A program made the translations under genes and the position numbers. A stretch of 64,000 nt of DNA from CAKSQF01 sp051868045 (GTDB lineage: Bacteria; Bacillota; Clostridia; Oscillospirales; CAG-272): NCBI GenBank assembly GCA_051868045.1, contig JBJDZN010000076.1, positions 1 to 64,000 on the forward strand, written 5' to 3'. Below are positions 8,495 through 16,077 of this stretch, in pieces (the first letter of the stretch is position 1; each line of letters opens with the position of its first letter). The notes below the pieces were generated by a model, which saw only the letters and a list, made by a program, of their open reading frames with translations, did not search any database and was not told the DNA's origin.

Positions 8495-9065
8495 TTTTAT
8501 GAACCTTCCTTTCCCGGTTTTCACCTGTCAGATACAGATGTAGCTTGTTCAGTGCGCGCTCGTACCGCTTTTCAATGCCGGAATCGGTCATCTCCATGAC
8601 GAGGGCAATCTCTTTGTGCGTCAGTCCCGCCTCATTTTTCAGACGGACAATCAGCTGATCCTCTTTTGAAAGCATGGAAAGAGCGTCCGCCAGCGTCATG
8701 GCGTTCTGGAGCCTCTCGATTCTGTCGTCCGGATCCATCTGTTCTCCGAGGGCGTCCAATTCAAGAATGCGCTTGCGGCTTTTGACCTTGTTCAGCGACA
8801 GATTCCGTGCGATGGTCAGAACCCATGCCACAGCATTGGTGTCCTTTTGATAGCTGCCGGAACTTCCGATGAGCTTCAGCATGACATCCTGAAGCACATC
8901 CTCCGCATCGGCGGTATTTTCGGTAATCTGCAGGGCTACGGCAAGAATCATTTTTCCTATATAACGGTAAACGGTATCCAGTCCGGACGGATCGCCGTCG
9001 GCGATTCGGAGGATTGCCGCATTGCATTCTTTTTGGACATGGGCTTTATGGATATTGTCGAACAT
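8472..9065 (-). CDS. ECF-type RNA polymerase sigma factor
   Basis: The 197 residues hold a sigma region 2 (about 30-100, with TADAEDVLQDVMLKL and VAWVLTIARNLSLN) and a region 4 helix-turn-helix (about 130-180, with LSKEDQLIVRLKNEAGLTHKEIA split over the turn). No region 1 or 3 is present, as expected of extracytoplasmic-function sigma factors. The start is the second ATG because GGGAG lies at the right distance. It heads a three-gene minus-strand operon and overlaps the next gene, the usual arrangement for a sigma/anti-sigma pair. Target promoters are unknown. Confidence 0.88.
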   Translation of the reverse strand: MFDNIHKAHVQKECNAAILRIADGDPSGLDTVYRYIGKMILAVALQITENTADAEDVLQDVMLKLIGSSGSYQKDTNAVAWVLTIARNLSLNKVKSRKRILELDALGEQMDPDDRIERLQNAMTLADALSMLSKEDQLIVRLKNEAGLTHKEIALVMEMTDSGIEKRYERALNKLHLYLTGENRERKVHKNEKQQVH

Positions 9066-9149
9066 AACTTCATCTCCCTTCATTCAATATAACAGTTTTC
9101 TATGGCGTTTTCCGACATATTAAATGAAAAAAATGAAAATTATTTTTCC

Positions 9150-9196
9150 TTATGAAAAAAGAGGCTGTGAGACGGTCCGGGACTGTCTCACAGCCT
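9150..9196 (-). terminator. Terminator of the 207-residue membrane protein gene
   Basis: AGGCTGTGAGAC pairs with GTCTCACAGCCT; on the minus strand it is followed by CTTTTTTC. It lies just after the stop of the gene to its right. Confidence 0.8.
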
Positions 9197-9211
9197 GCAT
9201 TTTGGAGGTGG

Positions 9212-9835
9212 TCAGCGTTGCTTGTGGGCTACAAGCTCCAGATACTGTTCCAGATTGTAGTCCTTCTCACGGATGGACAGAACCACCGTTTCCTCGCCGC
9301 TTTGGCAGATCAGCGATGTTTCATCTTCGCTGACCGTCAGACGGGTCTCTGCCAAGGGGAGAGAATAATCCATGACAGATCGCTCGTCTGCGGTCAGACA
9401 AAGCCTTTCGGTGCGGATGTACAGATCGTTCTTCTTGAGATACAGAACCGAAATCTGTATACGGTCGGTGAGAATCTTGCCGGTTTTGGTGACTTTTTGG
9501 GTGTTACCCTCACAAAATCCCCACAAAGTCAGCGATTCGTCGTCAAAATCCGAGGGCAGCTTCAACTTGTCTGCGGTGTCCTGCCGGAAGGTGGGAATCT
9601 GCTCTTCGATCTGTTCCATGAGATACTTTTCCTTGGGACGCATGGTGATGGAGGCGATGATCATCGCTGCTCCTACGACCATGAGAATTTCCGATACCAG
9701 ATCGGGAATATACTCCCATAAAAACCACCACACTACCGCCATCAGCAGAATGAGGGCGGCACCGCAGACGGCAAGAATCATCAGATTCCGCAAATAGGTC
9801 TTTGAAAAAAAGTTTTTGCTCTGCTTGTAGTCCAT
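9212..9835 (-). CDS. Two-TM membrane protein, unknown function
   Basis: The 207-residue protein has two adjacent TM segments (residues ~17-37 and ~42-62), with NLMILAVCGAALILLMAVVW in the first, then a soluble domain of about 140 residues rich in beta-like segments (IQISVLYLKKNDLYIRTE). The layout resembles YcxB-like proteins, but I cannot assign a family firmly. AAGGA precedes the ATG. Its promoter carries a palindromic operator over the -35, and it is divergent from an XRE repressor gene, so it is probably the regulator's target. Confidence 0.55.
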   Translation of the reverse strand: MDYKQSKNFFSKTYLRNLMILAVCGAALILLMAVVWWFLWEYIPDLVSEILMVVGAAMIIASITMRPKEKYLMEQIEEQIPTFRQDTADKLKLPSDFDDESLTLWGFCEGNTQKVTKTGKILTDRIQISVLYLKKNDLYIRTERLCLTADERSVMDYSLPLAETRLTVSEDETSLICQSGEETVVLSIREKDYNLEQYLELVAHKQR

Positions 9836-9880
9836 GATAATCCTTCTTTCTTTATTGAAATGGTTTGGCTTGCTGTAGAT

Positions 9881-9909
9881 ATTCTACTATATCCGGTTTC
9901 AAAAGTCAA
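9881..9909 (-). promoter_or_regulatory. Promoter of the two-TM membrane protein gene
   Basis: On the minus strand, -35 TTGACT, a 17-bp spacer and -10 TAGAAT. The -35 hexamer overlaps the palindrome at 9906-9924. Confidence 0.75.
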
Positions 9910-9948
9910 CAAACCGTTCGTTGAATTCTTATAAACGGTTAGTTGAAT
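9906..9948. promoter_or_regulatory. Candidate repressor operator (palindrome plus extra half-site)
   Basis: TCAACAAAC and GTTCGTTGA are near-perfect arms (8 of 9) around a central C at 9906-9924, covering the -35 of the leftward promoter. A further half-site, GGTTAGTTGAAT, follows 22 bp on, about two helical turns away. The XRE repressor encoded at 10072 is the obvious candidate ligand; that link is inference. Confidence 0.55.
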
Positions 9949-10071
9949 CCGCACGGTGGGGCGGAAAAAGAGAGACTGATCAGATCCTTCTGTCTATATA
10001 GTGTCAAAAATGTCGATTTGGTTTGGTCTTTTTGAAAAAATTTTGCATTTTTTATCGGGAGGAATAGAATC

Positions 10072-10371
10072 ATGCTGAACGAGACCATCAGGGTGCTGCG
10101 CACAGCCCATAATTGGACGCAGGTAGACCTGGCGAAGAAGATGAATGTGTCGAAGCAGAGCATCTCCAACTGGGAGAACGATAACATCCAGCCGTCCATA
10201 GAGATTCTGCTGAAGCTGTCGGAGGTGTTTTCGGTCAGCACCGACTATTTACTGGGGCGGGATAACCGTCAGATGCTGGATGTGTCGGGACTGACCGATG
10301 AGCAGATCGCCCATGTCCGGCAGATCGTGAACGATCTCAGGCAGGGAGGCAGAGGCAGGGCGCAGGGATAA
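10072..10371 (+). CDS. XRE-family helix-turn-helix repressor
   Basis: The 99-residue protein is an N-terminal Cro/CI-type HTH (residues ~5-60) with TQVDLAKKMNVSKQSISNWE as the helix-turn-helix and the common STDYLLGRD end of this group. A short C-terminal tail (LTDEQIAHVRQIVNDL) may dimerise. GGGAGG sits upstream of the ATG. It is divergent from a membrane protein whose promoter bears a palindrome, so it probably represses that gene and perhaps itself. Confidence 0.85.
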   Translation: MLNETIRVLRTAHNWTQVDLAKKMNVSKQSISNWENDNIQPSIEILLKLSEVFSVSTDYLLGRDNRQMLDVSGLTDEQIAHVRQIVNDLRQGGRGRAQG

Positions 10372-10426
10372 GCAGGCGGATTGACGGGCGCACGATTCCT
10401 GCCTTTGCGGGAAGGCAAAACAAAAT

Positions 10427-10471
10427 CTGCCCGCACCCGAAAAACATTTCGGGTGCGGGCAGACGGTTTTT
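10427..10471. terminator. Terminator between convergent genes
   Basis: CTGCCCGCACCCGAA pairs with its complement across a 6-nt loop, followed by GACGGTTTTT on the plus strand. It can stop both the XRE gene and the DUF1294 gene. Confidence 0.8.
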
Positions 10472-10519
10472 ATTCTATGTGCAGTTTTTCATCGGGAAGG
10501 AGAAGGGACCCTTTGTGCG

Positions 10520-11179
10520 CTATCCCAGCCATATGCACAGTACAAACAGAAGCTGCAAAATCAGGCAGAGGGGAACCGTGACGGTGAATTTGACATGGCG
10601 TGTCTTGTGGTGAAAGAGCAGCATGGCGGCAAGTGCGCCCAAGGCACCGCCCAATACCGTAAGTTCCATGAGCCAGATTTCGGGAACCCGCCGCCCCTTG
10701 GATTTGGCGGCGATATGCTTGTCGATGCCGAAGACGGCAAAGGCGATCAGACTCTGAATCCCGAAAATCACCAGAATCGGGAGTATGGCTCCTTTGAAGG
10801 CACCGGCAAGGATGTGGGACAGGCTCTGAATGTCCGAAACCACCGACTTTCCGCAGTCCACAAGACTTCGGTCGGCGTAGATCAGACACAGGGTCAGCCC
10901 GATGACATAGGCAGCCGACAGGAGGGCATAGAGAACCCCCCATCCCCTGCGTTTCTTTTTGGGGCGAAAGGTCAGAACCCCCATCAGACCGCCGATGGAC
11001 CCGCCAAGCAGGGCGAGAAGCAGGGGAATGACGGCGGGAAAGCGGGATTTTTTGTGGGCAACCCGATTTTCATCCTCCCCACATAGGGCATAGAGGGCGA
11101 AATTGGACAGAAACAGCCAGAGCAGAACGATCAGGGTGTGATCGCAGAGCAGATTTCCCAGATTTCTGAAAAACAGCAC
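10520..11179 (-). CDS. Membrane protein with two DUF1294-like halves
   Basis: The 219 residues contain two similar halves. The C-terminal half (from about residue 145) matches the DUF1294 pattern: FGIDKHIAAKSKGRRVPE, then LGGALGALAAMLLF and HKTRHVKF. The N-terminal half (about 20-75) has the same spacing: CGEDENRVAHKKSRFPAV, LLGGSIGGLMGVLTF and RPKKKRRGW. A normal DUF1294 protein has one such unit. Function is unknown; it is an integral membrane protein. Translation probably starts at GTG behind GAAAGGAG. It lies downstream of trpS on the same strand. Confidence 0.7.
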   Translation of the reverse strand: MLFFRNLGNLLCDHTLIVLLWLFLSNFALYALCGEDENRVAHKKSRFPAVIPLLLALLGGSIGGLMGVLTFRPKKKRRGWGVLYALLSAAYVIGLTLCLIYADRSLVDCGKSVVSDIQSLSHILAGAFKGAILPILVIFGIQSLIAFAVFGIDKHIAAKSKGRRVPEIWLMELTVLGGALGALAAMLLFHHKTRHVKFTVTVPLCLILQLLFVLCIWLG

Positions 11180-11278
11180 GAATGGCTCCTTTCTGAGTCT
11201 CTTTTACTTTTTATAAAAGTTTTTACGCACCAAACCCTTTTCAAAAGGGGACATGGTGAGAAAGTCTGACCGGATTTC

Positions 11279-12304
11279 TCACCGAAGCTGTACGAATCCC
11301 AGCTTTTTGTAGACCTTGCGCAGGGTTTTGGTTGCACGGTAGGTTGCCGCTTCGGCACCCGTCTTCATGATGGACTCCAGATAGCCCTTGTCCGCCATGA
11401 GACGGCGGAACTCGGACTGAATGGGGGCAAGACAGTCTGCAACCGTCTCGCCGACTGCCAGTTTGAAGTCACCGTATCCCTTGCCGGCAAATTCGGACTC
11501 GATTTCGGCATAGTTCTTGCCGGTGAAGCAGGAGTAAATGTTCATCAGATTGTTGATGCCGTCCTTGCCCTCGCCGTAGCGTACCACGGTATCGGAGTCG
11601 GTGACCGCCTTTTTGAACTTGCGGATAATGTCGTCCCGGCTGTCCAGAATTGCCACATATCCGGCAGGATTGGGGTCGGATTTGCTCATCTTCTTGGTGG
11701 GATCGGTCAGGGAGCCGACTTTTGCGCTGGTCTTGGGAATGAAGCCGTCGGGGATGGTGAAGGTTTCGCCGTAGACCTGATTGAATCTGCCGGCAATGTC
11801 ACGGGCAAGCTCGATGTGCTGCTTCTGGTCGATGCCGACGGGGACTCTGTCTGCCTGATAGAGGAGAATGTCGGCAGCCATCAGAACGGGATAGGTAAAC
11901 AGACCGGCATTGACGTTGTCGGCGTGTTTCTGGGATTTGTCCTTGAACTGGGTCATGCGGGACAGCTCTCCGAACTGGGTGTAGCAGCTCAGCACCCACG
12001 AAAGCTCTGCATGACAGGGATTGTGGGACTGAACGAACAGGGTGCATTTTTCGGGATCAATGCCCGAAGCAAGATAAATGGCAAGGGTTTCGTAGGTTCT
12101 GCGGCGCAGATCGGCGGGAACCTGACGGACGGTGATGGCGTGCTGATCCACCACGCAGTAGATGCAGTCGTATTCATCCATCAGCGCAGTCCAGTTGCGG
12201 ATCGCCCCAAGATAGTTGCCGATGGTCAGCAGACCGCTGGGCTGTACGCCCGAAAAAATCACTTTTTTGGGGGCGTTCTCCTGTACATTGTCCTCAGTAC
12301 TCAT
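11279..12304 (-). CDS. trpS: Tryptophanyl-tRNA synthetase
   Basis: This class I aminoacyl-tRNA synthetase charges tRNA-Trp. The 341 residues show the HIGH-type motif TIGNYLG near residue 20, KKMSKSDP for KMSKS near 200, and the typical FSGVQPSG N-terminus. Length is normal. I chose the ATG that has GAGG 9 nt upstream. A strong consensus promoter lies 70-100 nt upstream. The leader is too short for a T-box, and I see no T-box AGGGTGG-type antiterminator sequence. Confidence 0.95.
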   Translation of the reverse strand: MSTEDNVQENAPKKVIFSGVQPSGLLTIGNYLGAIRNWTALMDEYDCIYCVVDQHAITVRQVPADLRRRTYETLAIYLASGIDPEKCTLFVQSHNPCHAELSWVLSCYTQFGELSRMTQFKDKSQKHADNVNAGLFTYPVLMAADILLYQADRVPVGIDQKQHIELARDIAGRFNQVYGETFTIPDGFIPKTSAKVGSLTDPTKKMSKSDPNPAGYVAILDSRDDIIRKFKKAVTDSDTVVRYGEGKDGINNLMNIYSCFTGKNYAEIESEFAGKGYGDFKLAVGETVADCLAPIQSEFRRLMADKGYLESIMKTGAEAATYRATKTLRKVYKKLGFVQLR

Positions 12305-12375
12305 TGTTGTGTTCCTCATCTTTCCGTTGAGATTGCTTGCCCCCAAAAAGATGGGGCAGGAAAATACCGACCTTT

Positions 12376-12404
12376 ATTCTACCACAGATTGCCTCTCTTG
12401 TCAA
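12376..12404 (-). promoter_or_regulatory. Promoter of trpS
   Basis: On the minus strand, -35 TTGACA, a 17-bp spacer ending CTGTGG, and -10 TAGAAT. Confidence 0.85.
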
Positions 12405-12480
12405 GAACCTTCCGGTCGGAATTTTCTTGGGAAAGCGAAAAAAGTTTACAGAAAAAACCCGAAATCCGTAGAAAAACTCC

Positions 12481-12509
12481 TTGCATAATCGGGGCATTTG
12501 TGGTAGAAT
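12481..12509 (+). promoter_or_regulatory. Promoter of the 12599 gene
   Basis: -35 TTGCAT, a 17-bp spacer ending TTGTGG, and -10 TAGAAT. The spacer end and -10 match the trpS promoter almost exactly. Confidence 0.75.
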
Positions 12510-12598
12510 ATAAAAAACATCCCGGAGGTGTCGGGACGTTCGGATTTTGTACCCGGCGAGCCGATGGCATCCGGTTGAGAAAGGCACAGGTGAGTGTC

Positions 12599-13393
12599 AT
12601 GGATAACGAGACCATGAGCAATGACTATTATTCCGACGGGGAGCATAAACCCAAGGGTCCTGTGGGAAAAACGATCAAATGGCTGGGACTGGCACTGGTG
12701 GTGCTGGTCTACGGACTGATCCTCTTTCGCATTTTCATCAAGGGGAACCCCACGGGGGCAAGCGAATTCATCTGGACGGAGGATACCGTCGCCGCCTATC
12801 AGGCAGAGGGATCCGGTTTTACGGTAAAAACCCAGCAGATTCAGTCCTATAATAAGGTTGTCGGCAAGGATGAGAACGGAATTCCCATTACAGAGCGGGT
12901 CGTTTATAATGACATCACCTCTGACGGCTGCTTCAAGATCAGCGATCTTGTCTATGTCCCCTCCTCCGGGGAACTTCAGGTGACCCTGAGATTCAACCGT
13001 CAGGCACTGAATAAGCTCAAGGAGCGGTACGGTCTTTCCGAAAATCCCACGGGCGATATTTTCTTCTTCGCCCTGGAGGGCGTCGGCGGGGATTACCTGA
13101 CCGATTACAGCTATACGGTCACCAAGCGTTTCACTTATGAATACCGCAGACTGGTGTTCCGGAACGTGGATTTGTCCTCTGCCGATCTGGTTTATTTGAA
13201 CATATACTACATTGAGGATGTGCAGCTGAATAGTCCGCTGACCTTTGATCCCGGTAAGGACTACGCTGTCACGGCGTCGCTGCCCATCTACGACAGTTAT
13301 CTGGGGTGGGAGGACAGTGAGGTAGAGAAACTCCTGCCTGCAGAGGTCAATGAAAATCTGCAAAATCCGCCCTATGTGAAGCTGGATGGCTAA
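12599..13393 (+). CDS. Single-TM protein of unknown function
   Basis: The 264-residue protein has a polar N-terminus, one TM segment (IKWLGLALVVLVYGLILFRI, near 25-44) and a large external domain of about 210 residues with many Tyr/Asp pairs and mixed beta character. I recognise no family. The ATG is the first one downstream of the promoter and has AGGTGA 5-8 nt before it. It is followed closely by a zinc-ribbon gene on the same strand, so the two are probably co-transcribed. Confidence 0.7.
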   Translation: MDNETMSNDYYSDGEHKPKGPVGKTIKWLGLALVVLVYGLILFRIFIKGNPTGASEFIWTEDTVAAYQAEGSGFTVKTQQIQSYNKVVGKDENGIPITERVVYNDITSDGCFKISDLVYVPSSGELQVTLRFNRQALNKLKERYGLSENPTGDIFFFALEGVGGDYLTDYSYTVTKRFTYEYRRLVFRNVDLSSADLVYLNIYYIEDVQLNSPLTFDPGKDYAVTASLPIYDSYLGWEDSEVEKLLPAEVNENLQNPPYVKLDG

Positions 13394-13439
13394 TTGAATT
13401 CATCTTTTGTCTGAAAGTATCTGAAAGGAATTTAACCGT

Positions 13440-14093
13440 ATGCTTTTACCTGCAAAGGAAACAACCATTGCCTATCGCTGCCCCTCCTGCGGAGCGGGAA
13501 TTCTCAGTATGGTAGGCGTTTTCGCCCTGTCGGGGGACCTGCTCAAGCTGAAATGCTCCTGCGGGCAGTCGGAGCTGACCATGACCTATACTTCCGACCG
13601 CTCCTTAAGGCTTACCGTCCCCTGCCTGGTGTGCAATAAGCCCCATCACTTCAAGCTGGGGCAGAACACCTTCTTCCGCTCCGATGAGGAGGTTTTCCGC
13701 CTGCCCTGTACCTATACGGGACTGGACCTCTGCTTTATCGGCAGGAAGGAGCGGGTTCAGAAGGCACTGGAGGACGCCAATGAAGAGCTGGTCAAACTGA
13801 TGGAGGAGGCGGGACTTCAGGATTTGTCCGACCTTCACGAGCAGGATGACGAAATGAAGGAAATCGACCCCGAGGTTGACGACATCGTCCGCTATATGCT
13901 TGCCGAACTGAAGGAAGAGGACAAAATCCACTGCCGGTGTAAGAAGAAATCGCTGTCGTCCTACGATTTTTCCATTCAGGACGGATACGTCCGGGTTTAT
14001 TGTGCGGGATGCGGTGCCATTGCCGATCTGCCTCTGACCGGAGTCGGTACGGCGACGGAGTTCCTTCATACCGACGAATTATTTCTCGAATAG
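13440..14093 (+). CDS. Multi-zinc-ribbon protein of unknown function
   Basis: The 217-residue soluble protein has two Cys-rich regions: CPSCG, CSCG and CLVC in residues ~17-70, and CRCKKK and CAGCG in residues ~165-195. An acidic helical stretch (EDANEELVKLMEEAGLQDL) lies between. The paired cysteines suggest structural zinc binding. I cannot name the family. AAAGGA sits well placed before the ATG, and it lies 46 nt after the preceding single-TM gene. Confidence 0.7.
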   Translation: MLLPAKETTIAYRCPSCGAGILSMVGVFALSGDLLKLKCSCGQSELTMTYTSDRSLRLTVPCLVCNKPHHFKLGQNTFFRSDEEVFRLPCTYTGLDLCFIGRKERVQKALEDANEELVKLMEEAGLQDLSDLHEQDDEMKEIDPEVDDIVRYMLAELKEEDKIHCRCKKKSLSSYDFSIQDGYVRVYCAGCGAIADLPLTGVGTATEFLHTDELFLE

Positions 14094-14199
14094 GAGTCAC
14101 CAATCCTTTCTTTTCTCATATGATGGTAAAGAAGAGCGGCAACGCTCTGAAAACAATCAGGAGGTCGGGTTTCCCGACAAGAAAGGAAAGGTAATTTAA

Positions 14200-14358
14200 A
14201 TGAGTTGTTTCTGTAATCTGTTTAACGATCCCATCGTATGGCTGATCATCATCGCCCTCATTCTTCTGTTCATGAACTGCAACGGCTGCGGCTGCAACAG
14301 ATGCGACCGTGACGATAATCACTGCCGTGGATTCGAAGGCTGCGGTTGCGCAGGCTGA
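14200..14358 (+). CDS. Cys-rich single-TM micropeptide (52 aa)
   Basis: A 52-residue frame starts MSCFCNLFNDPIVWLIIIAL, so a short N-terminal segment is followed by one TM helix (about 12-26) and a Cys/Gly-rich tail with NCNGCGCNRCD and GCGCAG. Eleven of 52 residues are Cys. GGAAAGG lies at a good distance, and a hairpin terminator follows about 90 nt later. Codon use matches neighbours. The tail may bind metal or form disulfides. I recognise no named family; similar small proteins are common but uncharacterised in Clostridia. Confidence 0.65.
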   Translation: MSCFCNLFNDPIVWLIIIALILLFMNCNGCGCNRCDRDDNHCRGFEGCGCAG

Positions 14359-14444
14359 TAAGTCCGCCGACCCGGAATGAACCGAAAATCCTCACGGGCG
14401 ACTGATCCTGCCTCACCCTGACGCAGGACGGTGTCCCTGACCTG

Positions 14445-14490
14445 CGGGTGCCGCATTTTGGTGCGGCACCCGTACGGTATTTGAATCTTT
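14445..14490 (+). terminator. Terminator after the Cys-rich micropeptide gene
   Basis: CGGGTGCCGC pairs with GCGGCACCCG; a T-rich stretch with TTTTTTTG follows about 15 nt on. The rest of 14359-14805 holds the pfkA promoter and leader. Confidence 0.6.
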
Positions 14491-14662
14491 TTTTGCTGTT
14501 TTGTATCGTCATAAGAACCTCCTTATGAACTCCGATTCTGCAAAGTTAAGGGCAAATAGTGAATTCTGACCGCTTCTGAACCGAAAAATTGAACAAATTT
14601 TACGATCAATAAAGCTTTTTCTTGTGCAACCTGATAAATTCTAAAAAATGGAAGAAAAAGTG

Positions 14663-14691
14663 TTGATTTTTTCACAAATTTGTATTACAAT
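14663..14691 (+). promoter_or_regulatory. Promoter of pfkA
   Basis: -35 TTGATT, a 17-bp spacer and -10 TACAAT. The leader of about 110 nt contains two small hairpins (CCGGG/CCCGG and TCTGT/ACAGA) of unknown role. Confidence 0.75.
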
Positions 14692-14805
14692 ATAAAATAA
14701 GATCGGGTACCGGGGGAATTCACCCGGACAGTCTGTTGGCATCTCGACAGAAAACCAGTAATTGAGATAGCTATGAGATATATGAGATAAAGGAAGGTTA
14801 ATGAT

Positions 14806-15888
14806 ATGCCAAATTTCAGAAGAATCGGTGTTCTTACATCCGGCGGCGATGCTCCCGGAATGAATGCTGCCGTTCGTGCGGTAACACGGTATGCAGCGAC
14901 TCACGGTGTTGAGGTTGTAGGAATCTACGAGGGTTACAAGGGACTGATTGATGGCAACATGAAGGTATTCGACACCCGTGATGTTGCGAACATCATCCAT
15001 CAGGGCGGTACCATTCTGTACACAGCCCGTTGTCCCGAGTTCAAGACCGAAGAGGGAATGCAGAAGGCAATTGTCAACTGTGAGAAGTTCCAGATTGACG
15101 GTATCGTAGCCATCGGCGGAGACGGAACCTTCCGTGGAGCCACCGACATTTCCCTGCGTGGCGTTCCCACCATCGGACTTCCCGGAACCATCGACAACGA
15201 CATTACCGCAACCGATATGACCATCGGTTACGACACGGCAATGAACACTGCCGTTGAGATGATCGACCGTCTGAGAGACACCTGCGAATCCCATGCCCGT
15301 TGCGACGTCATCGAGGTTATGGGCAGAAATGCCGGCTATCTGGCATTGAATGTTGGCATCGCAGTAGGCGCAACCTCCATCTGCACCGTTGAGATTCCCT
15401 TCGATGAAGCGGATATTATCGAGAAGATCAGAGTTTGCCGCAAGAACGGCAAGCGGAATTTCCTGGTCGTAGTGTCCGAGGGTCTGGTCGGCTATGCCGA
15501 AGGGCTGACCAAGCGCATTGAGGAGCAGACCGGTGTCGAGTCGAGATTTGCCCGCCTTGCTCATGTGGTCAGAGGCGGAAGACCCACACTGATGGACCGT
15601 ACTATGGCGTCCCAGATGGGCGTTGAAGCGGTGAAGCTGCTTCTGGACGGCAAGTCCGATCTGGTTGTCTGCCACAGAGACGGAAAAATCGTCACCACCG
15701 AGATCAGTTATGCTCTGAAGCTGGACAAACTCTTCAAGAGTGCCTATGCCGGCTATAAGAAGGTGGACGAAGAGGCTCTTCTGGAAGGCTATTCTGAGGA
15801 GCAGAAGGCGCAAATGCACGCATTCTGTAAGAAAAAGCTGGACAGCTTCCGTGAACTCTATGAGATGGCGGACGCCATTTCCAAGTAA
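14806..15888 (+). CDS. pfkA: ATP-dependent 6-phosphofructokinase
   Basis: It phosphorylates fructose 6-phosphate in glycolysis. The 360 residues show LTSGGDAPGMNAA near residue 10, GGDGTFRGA near 104, the catalytic GTIDND near 126 and MGRNAGYLA near 170. Gly in GGDG and in GLPGTIDND (not GGDD or PKTIDND) indicates ATP rather than pyrophosphate use. The protein is about 40 residues longer at the C-terminus than the 320-residue bacterial norm. AAGGAAGG precedes the start. It is monocistronic, with its own promoter and terminator. Confidence 0.95.
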   Translation: MPNFRRIGVLTSGGDAPGMNAAVRAVTRYAATHGVEVVGIYEGYKGLIDGNMKVFDTRDVANIIHQGGTILYTARCPEFKTEEGMQKAIVNCEKFQIDGIVAIGGDGTFRGATDISLRGVPTIGLPGTIDNDITATDMTIGYDTAMNTAVEMIDRLRDTCESHARCDVIEVMGRNAGYLALNVGIAVGATSICTVEIPFDEADIIEKIRVCRKNGKRNFLVVVSEGLVGYAEGLTKRIEEQTGVESRFARLAHVVRGGRPTLMDRTMASQMGVEAVKLLLDGKSDLVVCHRDGKIVTTEISYALKLDKLFKSAYAGYKKVDEEALLEGYSEEQKAQMHAFCKKKLDSFRELYEMADAISK

Positions 15889-15905
15889 GACCAATCAAAT
15901 ATTCC

Positions 15906-15942
15906 AACGGGTTGGACCTTTTGCGGCTCCAACCCGTTTTTT
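15906..15942 (+). terminator. Terminator of pfkA
   Basis: AACGGGTTGGA pairs with TCCAACCCGTT, followed by TTTT. Confidence 0.85.
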
Positions 15943-15963
15943 CTGCCGATTTTGCGGAAAATC

Positions 15964-15992
15964 TTGACATTTACCGCTCCCTGTGGTAAAAT
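15964..15992 (+). promoter_or_regulatory. Promoter of the yifB/comM-like gene
   Basis: -35 TTGACA, a 17-bp spacer ending CTGTGG, and -10 TAAAAT. Confidence 0.8.
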
Positions 15993-16077
15993 AAATCAGA
16001 TAAGCCCTTCGGACCCCCTTTTTGTCGGAGGAAGGGAAGGGCGATGAAGATGAAAATCCTTTCGGAGGTGACAGGAA

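Noticed and set aside
12305..12480. T-box riboswitch before trpS
   Set aside because: No AGGGTGG-type T-box sequence or long leader. The promoter lies only about 70-100 nt upstream of the start.
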